A program made the position numbers and the translations under genes. The notes under the pieces were generated by a model that was not told the origin of the DNA, ran no database searches, and worked only from the letters and a program-made list of their open reading frames with translations. A DNA stretch of 64,000 bases from Narthecium ossifragum (taxonomy: Eukaryota > Streptophyta > Magnoliopsida > Dioscoreales > Nartheciaceae), in NCBI GenBank assembly GCA_963920575.1, contig OY986965.1:20440929-20504928 (forward strand), written 5' to 3'. Of the stretch, positions 22,107-33,400 are shown in pieces. Positions within the stretch are counted from its first letter, which is position 1; each line of letters opens with the position of its first letter.

Positions 22107-23830
22107 AACTAATTGGAATATAACCGGCAGATTCTACCCAAATGAGCTGTCTTAGCATGACCCAAATATCATTTTGCCCAATGGAATGAGGGTAGAAATG
22201 TAGAGCTAGTTGTAAAACAAAATTGGGATTTTTGCATTTAGGTATCTTGCACTTTCCCCGAATTACACTTTGATACCATCGGTTTTGGGATTTGTAATTT
22301 GAACTTATACATTTATGCATTTTAATATAGACCCTCGACGCTGTTACACTAATTTGATGGCAAACATGCATATGTCTAATTTTGACTGGTTTGCTGACTT
22401 GTTTCTCCTCCTCATCCTCCTCTATTTTTCTTCTTTTCTTTTCTCTCCTCTATTTTCTTTCCCTTTCCCCAGCCACCTCCTCCTTCTCTATCTTCTTCTT
22501 TTTTCTTCTTCTTCTTTCTTCTCCTCCCCTATCTCTCTTTTCTTTCCTTTGTTTCTCCCCCTCTCCTTGCTTCCCCCTCCTTTGTTTTCTTTCGAGTATG
22601 ACGTTAGCGCCGCCATTGTCGCCTTCTTCTTATTTATTCTCCTCTCCCGATCTCCCTTCGCACACGCCGACGAAGCGAGATCTCCGAGACCTCGCACATG
22701 GTGGGTGGCATCGCCTCCATCATCGCTCTCTCTCGCGTTGTAGTCGTGCTTTCCGGCACAGCCGTCGCAACAATCCGGGGATCACTCTGTCACACTCCAC
22801 TGCCGCCGTCCTAGGCGCGAGAATATGGAGCTACCGCCGTTGCCAGAGCGCGTGGCCGATGGCGTCGTTGCCTTCACTGTCGCACCGGAGCTCTCGCCGC
22901 GCGACCATCGTCGCTTGGATCTACTGCCAAGGCAGCAACAAGATCTCCCAATAGGGGTGAGTAGAACTGAACCTGAAGAACTGTACTGAACTGAATTTGT
23001 TCGGTTCATTCGGTTCGGTTTTTTCGATTATTCGGTTCGGTTCGGTTTTGACATATATGAAAAGTTCGGGTTTCGATTCGGGTTCGGTTCTTTAAAACAA
23101 ATTCGAGTCAGAACCGAAGAACCGAACTTTTCTATGTCTATGGTCTAACCCGAAAAGATAGTTTACTTTCTAAAATTCGGTTCTTTAAAAAGTTCGGTTC
23201 GGTGCCAAATAAAACCGAACAATTTCGGTTTTATTCTTTTGTAAGTTCGGTTCGGTTCTTTAAAAACTGGACCAAAAAAAATAACCGAACCGAGAACCGA
23301 ATGCTCACCCCTATCTCCCAAAAACCTCAGCGCAGTCGCGTGGCCAATACAACGCACCGCTATGCTTTGCTCCGGGCTGCGGCCTTCGTCTCCATATCCT
23401 CCGATTCAACACGAGTTGACGCCATCGAAGGCTTGTAATCATGGCTGCCCCATGTCACGTCGAGGATCTCGTCCGGCGTTGTCGAGGTCTGCAACGTCGC
23501 CGATCTCACACCGTTAACCATGATAGGAGCTTCGACAAGTGGAGCCGCCGTGTTGGTAGTGGTGGCCCTCTCTCTCTCGCGCGTGCGCTGGGAAGGGATG
23601 ATGGTGGTCACATGCGTATCACGTGACTAGTTTACTGTCCGGCCACATAATGTCGTTGGAGGTTCGGATCACTTTACCATGATATTATAACTTGGTGGTA
23701 TTTAATTACAAATTTTAAACCCGGTGATATCAAAATGGAATTCAAGGAAAATACATGAACCAGAACATAAAAATCCCAACAAAATTCATCAACTAGTTGG
23801 ATTTCGGTTGCGGATATAGGCCATCTCAGA
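22107..23830. mobile_element. candidate Pack-MULE-like element with a GC-rich cargo
   Basis: The sequence at about 22200-22330, reverse complemented, aligns with about 23690-23790. Shared blocks are attacaaat...aaacc, GATATCAAA/GGTATCAAA, then gaattc/taattc, aaaatcccaa and aactag. The divergence is high. Between these degenerate inverted repeats lies a GC-rich, CT-rich segment (about 22380-23640) with long frames open on several strands. This is unlike the AT-rich flanks and compatible with a captured gene fragment. No 9-bp target duplication was found and the outer ends are not clear. Parts of the outer flanks are also related in direct orientation (near 22107 and 23786), which complicates the model. 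An old promoter or leader segment is an alternative. Confidence 0.35.
22952..23313. mobile_element. hAT-like MITE, 362 bp, with 8-bp target duplication
   Basis: The element begins TAGGGGTGAG and ends CTCACCCCTA, a perfect 10-bp terminal inverted repeat. It is flanked by identical 8-bp sequences TCTCCCAA at 22944-22951 and 23314-23321. An 8-bp duplication is the hallmark of hAT transposition. Inside are many copies of CGGTT/AACCG (for example CGGTTCGGTTCGGTTTT near 23035 and its complement near 23280), so one strand can fold back along most of its length. It has no coding capacity. Confidence 0.9.
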
Positions 23831-24810
23831 ATGGCCCAAATATTATTTTAAATTCAGGATCTACTCTTTTTTTGGAACTTAATCTTAGTAAATATTTCAA
23901 TAATGTTTATAGAAAATTGTGCTAAAAGAATCTGCAACATAAACCAATAACATCGAGATCAAGATCGACCAATAAATTATGGGTAATATTTTTGTTAACA
24001 TTTTTGGATCTCAAATGATGAGTTAATTCCCATGCCGCCCCCTCTCTTACATAACGCCTACACATCACGTGGAACGTTATAAAAGAGAGTGCCCCACGCC
24101 CATAAAGCTGGGCCAAAAACTCTTGTTCCAAACTGGCTACGACCCACCTGTAATATCCCGGTCCAATATCCCTTGGGTACACCACAAACCTTCATATACA
24201 AGCCCTCTTTGGCCATTTTAAACCACATTTTTTTATTAATTTTATAGAATAATGATTCGTGTACATGTACATGTGGTATGTGTAATATATATTAGACATG
24301 TCATTTTTCAATAGTCAAGTATCGATGGGATAAATAAAAGTGTCGGTATTTATCTACCGATTGGTAACATCATTTTTTATGAGGTTATAATTATAAATGA
24401 AACTTTTTTGTTGTCCTACGTGACTGGAGAATATCCTAGGTGGAGCCTATGTGGCATGATAATTCTAGATTGAGGGGGTTTAATGGAAGGGAGTTATTGG
24501 GGTGGGATTGGTAGTTACTTGGTGGGGCACCACTAGTATTCATATATACCAATCAACACTCAATTTCATATCTCGAACTCGAAGGAATCCCGGAACAATG
24601 ACGATAGATCGGATAACGAAATAAACCGGAATAACTTCAAAGATCCGCTGTCTGCCTCCAAACAGAAAACTAGCTATTTGGGAAGATCCCAGCCGTCCAT
24701 TGAGCGACTTTTAATGGTAGTGGTCCCCGAGAAAGTGGCTTCCACGTAAAGCACGTCGTTCCAGCGCATCCCCGGGCCACCCCAAACAGTCGCTCGCACC
24801 TTAACGAATC
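23831..24810. other. intergenic DNA upstream of villin
   Basis: Mostly AT-rich. The block near 24150 (TGTAATATCCCGGTCC) resembles the edge of an LTR but no partner was found. Around 24325-24370 the words tatcgatggg and gtcggtatttatctaccgat recall the CGGTA/TACCG motifs at 43480-43830. No coding region is supported. Confidence 0.35.
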
Positions 24811-27458
24811 TTACGCCCGTACAGATGGACGGCTGTGATTCGCTGATCGATCCAGGAGTCGGTCGGTCGGTGCCCGTCCGGTCCGACGGCGCCGGATCTT
24901 TTCCAGGAACAGATTCCTACGGCGTTTCCCACCTCTGCGATCCGCTTCCCGGGGCAGTAGCTTTAAATTTTCTTTCTGAGTTATAAGGGATTTTTCCAGA
25001 AAGGCCAGGAAAAAAGGGCGAGAGAAATAAAAAGGAAGGGTGACAGTGGAGAGAGGGTGGGAAGGAGAGAGTGGGAGTGAGAGCGCAATCATTCGCTTTT
25101 TAATCGTTCTCTGCTTAAAAGATTTCTCATTTCCACGCCTCCTGCGACGATCGTGTCAGGTGATCTACGATCCATGTCTTGTCTTAGATTTTTCCCCATT
25201 TTTCTTGGAATTTATGCTTTCTTGGATCGAGTTGGACTGCTTGTTGTCATCTCCCGATTAGATCTGGGGGTTTCTGTTGTGGATTGATGACTATGGGTGA
25301 TCTCGGTTGCCAATTGGCTGGATTTTGGTGTGGAGTGATGAAATTGTTGTTGTTGCTATTGGATTTGGGGTGGATTGGCTGGTTGATGTTTGTTGTGGTC
25401 TGGATCTGCCTGAAAAGTTTGATTTTGTCTTGAGTGATATGTATTAGATTGGGTTTGGCGCTTCTGATTAGTTATGATCTGATGGTGAGGTGTAGTGTGT
25501 TTTGGTGGCGAGTTTTGGGATGACGTGACAAAAGGTTTATTTGGTTGTGTTTTTCTGGGTGTCTTCTGGAGTGAGGTAGTGACTAACTTTGCTTGACGGC
25601 GTGGAGGATTGAGAAATACAAGAAGGAATCGTTTAGAGGTCTGCTTCAGGGAGCTAAATGAGATACTGTGTACTGCTTGTTCTTTCTGTTCAATGACTAG
25701 TTTAGTGACACAGCCTTGTTGTATGAGTATGATGCTGAGGATAACACCTTTTACATACATTTGTTCTTTCCTACGTCTAATGTCTCAGCAGAAGCTACTT
25801 GAGTGTGATGCATGTGATCGTTAAAGCATTTGGTGAGTAGAAAGTCACTCGAACAAAATATCAATTTAACATTGATTGATCTGCTGATCTTCAGCAATGT
25901 TGTCAGCTCTGTACATTTCTCATGTTAGTTTTAGTTTTATCTGACTGTGTCAGCACCTGAGTAGCATTGATGCTGATCTTAGTTGAAGTCGTTAATATGG
26001 ACCTGTTTAGATGCTTTATCTTCAAAAATTGGCTGATCCTTATCATGTTATTAAGTTGAGGAATGGGAAACTTCGAACTCATTAGATTGAGAAAAGGATG
26101 TTTACCGAAAGTAATCTGATCATCGACTTCTGACAACAAGCATTACTCTAATAAGATTGCTAGCTGTTTTTGAAGCTAGTTTCTTTCCGCTGTACTTTTA
26201 ACTTTGGGATTTTCCTGCATGAATCAACTTCAGAAGTATCAGTACTTATGACGATATTGTCCTGTTTCCTTTGATATGTGTCCTCCTAATATCATAGTCA
26301 CATTTGTGGGGATGGGGGAAGGAACTATCTGACCGAAATTGGAACTTTAGAATTAAGAAAATTTTCAGCAAGTCAGGGAAAGGTTAGGAGGAATTCAAAT
26401 TAATTTACCTATACACGTGAATGTAGTTCTTGAAATTCGAAGATTATGAAAATCCTGATTTTTTTCACTTTTAATATTTTCCAATGAGTTCATGCGTTCT
26501 TCGTAAATTTTCCTAGAATTGTCAGTATTTCATCCACTCTGTTCTTTTTATCGTGAGTGATTTATGGTCGGAATAGATCGTTGGGTCCCGACTCGTATTG
26601 GAAAGAATGGTCTTTCTTACTTGGCAAAACAAACTCCTTGATTGGGATCATTTTTTGTTACTCAATCTTTTATGGCAGTGCTGAAATTTTATGGAATACC
26701 ATCTTTAGCCTCCTGTGGAGGAAGATAGTGATCCTTAAGGTTGAAGATTTATGGGGTGGCAGAGGCTTAAATGTTTGGTTTGTTGAATAGGGTTTTTGGA
26801 ATTTCATCTAAGTAGCGGTGGATGGGTATAACTGTTCCTTGATCGACGACTTTGTGAGATAAGATTGAACAATTATTTATGCAGGATAGAAGAAAGTTGG
26901 TGTCGTAGATTGTGTTTATCTTGACGAGCATGGTCTTGAATTTGATTTGGGATTGAGTTGTTTCGTTATGTTTTGAACTTGATTTGAACCCTATATTTGT
27001 TTCTTTTCATCTTTAAAGGAACTACTTGAATTGTTCTATTTCGATAGGTAGAAGATTATTTGGCAAATTAATCTTTGGTAAGTAATAGAGGAAGGAAAGG
27101 GCCCATGTATTGCTGCATATGGCTGAGTTGCTTGTTCTTTTTGTGCTGCCTTTATAAGTGGCAATATGTGGAAACTTGTTACTGGAGCTTGCCTTATAAT
27201 GTGCAAACATTTCCTCATTCTGTATTCGGTGATAATTACCTTTTTAGTTGCTCTGTAACTTCTGAGATTCATGGATCCTGCTTTACATTGAGATTTTTTG
27301 TAGTACAGTGAGGTCAATCCCTCCTAGACCATGAATGTATAATAGTAACAAGTTTTTTGACCTGCAAAACAACAGGGCTTCCATTATTCTGTGAGTCTGT
27401 TGACACAGGTTGTTGAAGCTGTGAAGGCCCTTTCTTTGTTAATATAGTGCTCCCACAG
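24811..27458 (+). promoter_or_regulatory. probable villin promoter, 5'UTR exon and leader intron
   Basis: A GC-richer segment at 24720-25160 with purine-rich leader sequence (gtgacagtggagagagggtg) ends at TCGTGTCAG, followed by GTGATC at 25160. This reads as a donor site closing a noncoding first exon. Acceptor-like TAATATAGTGCTCCCACAG closes at 27458 after a pyrimidine-rich run, 13 nt before the villin start codon. That gives a leader intron of about 2.3 kb. Long 5'UTR introns are common in plant actin-cytoskeleton genes. The transcription start is not visible. Confidence 0.5.
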
Positions 27459-27471
27459 AAAGGATCACACG

Positions 27472-30400
27472 ATGTCTAGCACTACAAAATCTCTGGATCC
27501 TGCATTTCTGGGAGCTGGCCAAAGAATGTATCCTTCATTAAATTTAATTCGCTTTTTTGGACCCAAATTTTCTTTTTGCTGATCTTATTATTTCGCAACC
27601 TGGCAATACTTTCATCGATTTATCTTTTCTTTATACTTAACACTGCGAAGAGGGGCAGAAATTTGGCGGATCGAAAACTTTCAGCCAGTTCCTTTGCCAA
27701 AGTCTGATTATGGGAAATTTTACTCAGGGGACTCGTACATTGTTTTACAGGTGAGCAAGTTAATGTTGCTGTGTTTTGTTTATTGTATTTATTCTTGGAC
27801 TTGGGTTTCAGTCATAAATAGACTCTTTTTTGATTGAAATGTTAAAACATGTAAACTGGTGACCTACATTTGTTCTCTTGGTTGCCAATTTCATCCCTCT
27901 TAAGCTATATCTAGCATGGTTATTTTATCTTTTACAATTATAAGCCAGTTGAATCACATAGTGATTTTACATTTTTTTTCCCTTGCTGATAGCTTGACTT
28001 GACTTTGGAGACATTACTATCTCTGTGTGAGCATGGATCGTCCTTGATATAAATGGTAGGATGCTTTGGATGATCACAATGTTGTTATTAGCATTGTGAC
28101 ATGTAGTATATGAATGAAAGGAGATTAGATTTTTGGACCTGTTAGTTTGAAAGATTGTTGATAAGGATGGGTGACAATCTTGGATAACATTTCTATTCAC
28201 GCACACTACTCTATTGCATTATAAAGAAAAAAGAACACAGTTTTTAGCTCATATATTTCGTATTGTGACCTTGGTATAATTTAGTAGTCATTATCATGTT
28301 AAGGTAAGGAGTGATCCCAAAAATATAATAGCGTTTGTGATGTTGATCGGGGTTCACTTGACTCTCAAGATAAATGTGTTTCTACAACCATCACTTTTCA
28401 TTGTACGACAGTAAGTTATTGCTCTTGGTTTGGAGAAAGTAGTAGGCACTAGGCACTCGTGAATGCCTTTGCTTGTAATTAATGGAACAGAAAAGTTGAA
28501 GAGAGGACAGAGTGAATAACCTTTGAAGAAAGGACAAACCAAATGGTGACTTGGAAGATTAAAATAGATGGACTTTGTTGATCGTTTATTTCCAAATTTC
28601 ACGGAATCTCTTTGATGATCAATCAATGAAGCGTAGATACTTTTTTCTGCATCTTATTTCCACCATTTCATGATTTAGTTTATATTGACTTCTCTCTGGA
28701 ATAACGTACACAGCAGATCCTTGACATGGATATAATGCAAATGGGATCGAAAACTCAGATTTTTTCCTTTTTTTTTGTTCAGAGGAATTGTCTGTGTTAC
28801 TGATTCCTGGTTAGGATCATCCTTGTAGAACTAATGAAGTGCAAAGATCGTGTTTTGATTACAATGGTATCAGTACATCCATCAGATTGTGTGAAGTCAA
28901 GAAGTTACATCTTTCTCAACAATTTAGATATGGAGGTATTTTGTGCGATACAAGGAGAAAAAGTTTCTGAAATGTGTAGGAACTGGAGATAGATCTCCCA
29001 GCTATTTTTGCTATGCAAATCGTATAACAACTGTGCTGTCTGTGACTGCAGCCCCCTGTTAATTATTCTGTTTTTGTATTTATCTTTTTTTCTGTATAAC
29101 AAACGGAATGGAGTTTGAATATTGGATATCCGCCCCCTTGTTATCTTTAGATCAGTTAAGTGCTGGCAGTCCCAAATAATTTAATGGATCCTTTTTCATT
29201 TCATCTGCTGATACTTTACCCTAGCTATTATTTGGAAAACTTTTATTTCCCACCTTTTTATGCGCCATGTCTTGTTCAGTTTTCAGGTTTTTTTTATTGT
29301 GAGTATATGAGTTAATAAATAGTCGATAACACGATATGTGGTGACTATTAAAAAAAGTAATGCTTGTTTTTGTGCTTCTTATAATTCCATGTTCTTTATC
29401 AGACAACTGCTGGAAAAGGCGGGGCTTACCTACACGATATTCATTTTTGGCTTGGTAAAGATACAAGCCAAGTAAGCTTCCTCAAAACAAAGCCAGATTA
29501 GACAGTTCTTTAGTGCCAACTAACTCATTATTGATTCCACATATGATTATAGGATGAAGCTGGTACTGCAGCAATCAAGACAGTTGAGCTTGATGCAGTC
29601 CTTGGAGGCCGTGCAGTTCAGTATAGGGAACTTCAGGGACATGAATCGGACAAGTTTTTATCATATTTCAAACCATGCATTGTGCCATTGGAGGGAGGTG
29701 TAGCTTCTGGATTCCAAAAACCTGAGGTAGAGAAGTTTGAAACACGGCTCTATGTTTGTAGAGGAAGACGAGTTGTTAGAATGAAGCAGGTATTAACTTG
29801 ATCTCTCTTTGTAGTTTTAATGACATGTTGTCGAAGTGGGTGCATCTCGAGGATTTCGTGATTTTTTGTTTTTGGCAATGTAGGTTCCCTTTGCTAGGTC
29901 ATCACTTAATCACGATGATGTATTTATCTTGGACACTGAAAATAAGATATATCAATTTAATGGTGCTTCTTCTAATATCCAAGAAAGAGCGAAAGCTTTA
30001 GAGGTTGTGCAACATTTGAAGGATGTATACCACGAGGGCAAGTGCGACGTTGCAGTTATCGGTATGATACCATAACTTCAGAATCTCTATTGAGCATGTA
30101 TTTCTGTGTATTTGTTTGTAAGTCTTTGTTGTTTGGGCATGTATTCTTATGAATATTATTGTTATGAGCTCATTGAGTTGGCTTTGATGACATTAGACGA
30201 TGGAAAGCTCGATACGGAGTCTGATTCAGGTGAATTTTGGGTCCTCTTTGGTGGCTATGCACCTATTGGCAGGAAGTCCTCAAGTGAAGACGATGTTCCT
30301 CTTGAAGCTACAGCTGGGAAGCTTTACAGGTATGTACTTTGCACTGTAACCCATCTTCTATATCTGGCTCTTAAATTTTCTGTTTGCTTTCTCAATAACA

Positions 30401-33400
30401 TAGTCTCTCTCATTCTTGAAGAACATTTGCACTTATGCAAGACTGCTAATGTCAGTATCGCATAAGTATGTTATTGTTCTGTACTGTACTATTTAGGTTG
30501 CAAAGTATGCATGCATTCAATATTGTAATGCTGCGACAGGAAAGCAGTTTTAAATAATTCTTTCAGTTTTGGGAGCAGCTGGCTCAACTGTAAGAGTTCA
30601 CATTGTTTGCCTGTCTTGCAATGAACCTCCGGACAAGGGTCAATTCAAGATGACTGGTTAATCCTCTTATTTGAACTTTAAGATAGCCATTGGACGCCTT
30701 CTTCCCATGGATCACTGTGTCGCTGGCTCAACTAGCAGTGTCAGAGTTGGCACTGCTGTGCCGTTTGGCACTTACACCAAGCAGCATGGACATCCTTGCC
30801 TCTACCTAGAACTAAATTAAGATATCTTCAATAGAAATACATTTTTAAGGCATTTTATACGGAACTACCTGCAGCTTAGGAAAGTGGAAACCTCTTTGTG
30901 TACTCTTTTGTAGTAAATGCCAAAGCATGCTAATGGTCTATGTTTCCTTTACTCAGTCATCTCTTGTTTTCCCTCCGTAATATTTTCCCTGGTCTACTAT
31001 CATCTCTCGTCTGTTTATTCATTAGGAGGTCTATATTTCTGTAAGGAATTATACAAGAAGTCGTTGGGGAGGCATCATACTAGAAGCATCTTATGTACTT
31101 GAGTGATGCCTCTAGGGTTTATTAACATCCACATTTATTGCTCTTTCACTTGCAAAAATATATCTATGAAGTAAGAATTAACGAGTAATACTCCTGTGTC
31201 TTCTTTTATCATCTCAACTGATGCATTAGAAGCATCCCTTTTGCTCTGCTCTTCATAACAGGAAAGTATATTATGAGAAATAATTAGCCTAAAGGGTTTC
31301 TGAGAAGTCTTCTGCTTGCCAGACTTCACATGTTTACCTTCTTAATAAAGAATTATACTTATGATCACAATATGGAGTAAAGCATGTGCGATCAAGTTAG
31401 AATGCTTTTTATTGCAGTATTAATGATGATCAGCTAGCACTAGAGGAAAATACGCTGTCGAAAGCAATGCTGGAAAACAATAAATGTTATTTGCTGGATT
31501 GTGGAGCTGAGATATTTGTTTGGGTTGGTCGGGTAACACAAGTGGAAGAGAGAAAAGCTGCCAGTAAAGCTGCAGAGGTAAACCCTTGCCACCTTTTGCT
31601 TATAGATGATAGATGTTGGTGTTTATTACCACAAATTCTTTCAGGAATTCATTGTTAGTCAAAACAGACCAAAAGCTACACGCATTACTCAAGTCATTCA
31701 AGGTTATGCGCCACAGTCATTCAAGGCAAACTTCGAGTCTTGGCCCGCAGCTGTAGTTACAGGTGCTTCTGGTGGAGAGGAAGGAAGAGGAAAAGTTGCA
31801 GGTAGTCATCGTATCTTTACGTAGAAGGAACATGAAGTTTGTTCAGTCTGACGGGTTTATTTGTTGGTATTTGTGTAGCATTGCTGAAACAACAAGGAGT
31901 TGATTTAAAGGGAGCAGCAAAAGGTTCTCCTGTAAATGAGGAAGTCCCTCCCTTGCTTGAAGGGTCTGGCAAAATTGAGGTCTGATCAGCATTTCTTTGC
32001 TAGCTTATCCGGGTGTTGGAAGCTGCTGCTCACTTACCTTAATCTCTTTAAGAAAATTAAGAACTAGGGTCTCTCTTTCAGGTGTGGCGCATCAATGGCA
32101 GTGCCAAAACTCCTGTGCCAAAGGAAGAGATTGGTAAATTCTACAGTGGGGATTGCTATATTGTGCTTTATACATATCATTCTGGTGATAAGAAAGAGGA
32201 CTACTTCTTGTGTTGTTGGATGGGGAAGGATAGCATCCAGGTAAATACCACAGTATCAAATTTCTTTTCCTGAAATTTAGACGGTATGAAGTACTTGCTT
32301 ATTTTGTGTTGAGAACTTGCAATTTATGAAGAACGAAAACCTGTCTTACCTTTGTTCTGTCAATGCTCTTGCTATCATTTTTGAACTCTTGAACCTTCAT
32401 AGTCTAGGAAATTTTTTGGTATAGATTTGTCCTAGTGATGTTCATTTATTAGAATCCGTCATCCTGTTCCTTGACTATGTTTTGTTTTCAAAAGATGGAT
32501 GATCCTTACCATTGTCTTTATCCAAATCACGGCAACATAGTCTAAGTACCAATTTTTTGCTTTTGAATATTTTGAGCTGGACTAAACTTTATGGCATTTG
32601 TAACCACCTCCTAATTTCAACTGAGCAAGAAGATTGTAAAACAGTTGCTTCGTATTTAAGCTTTGCTCACTTCAGTTGTATAAGACCTGAAAGCTATGTG
32701 ACTACAAAAGTTGTTTCCTTCAGTGACTCTGAGTATCATTGCTCTTTTCATCATGTGCCTCATACTGAAAACACATCTGATTTGAGTTCGTTATTTATGT
32801 TTTTTGATACACTGAAAAGATGTCCAGTTAAGCAATACTTACTGGAGAACCCTCTTCTTTTATTTTTCTGTCTTCAGATGATTGTTACTGCAGATGCAGC
32901 AATGATATCATTTACGTAAGAAGCTTTTAGACAAAAATATGTTTTCCTAAGCATTGGATGCTATTTTCAGGAGGATCAAATGATGGCTACCAGACTAGCT
33001 AATACAATGTTCAATTCCTTGAAAGGAAGACCTGTTCAAGTAATTAGTTTTCTTTCTCACATTACAAGTTTGAAAAAAAGGCTTTTCCAATGTAGAAAAT
33101 TCTCACAAAAACCTCCTCTAGGGCCGCATTGTTCAAGGAAAAGAGCCACCGCAATTTATTGCGCTGTTTCAGCCCATGGTTGTCCTGAAGGCAAGTTTTT
33201 TTCCTGACCCAGAACCTATAAAGAGCAGACTTCCTCTGCAAATTTGTCCTAGATAGTTTCTTGTGCAGTAAAGTCGCTGCAGCATTTATTGTCATATTGC
33301 ACTTCATCTATTTTTGCAGGGAGGAATTAGCTCAGGTTACAAAAAATTCATAGCGGACAAGAATTTGAATGACGAAACTTATGCTTCCGATGGCATTGCG

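Noticed and set aside
22315..22954. Frame of 142-190 codons with a hydrophobic Leu/Phe/Ser-rich start that could look like membrane segments
   Set aside because: The hydrophobic run comes from a CTT/TCC-rich tract; all three frames look similar, so it is not evidence of a membrane protein.
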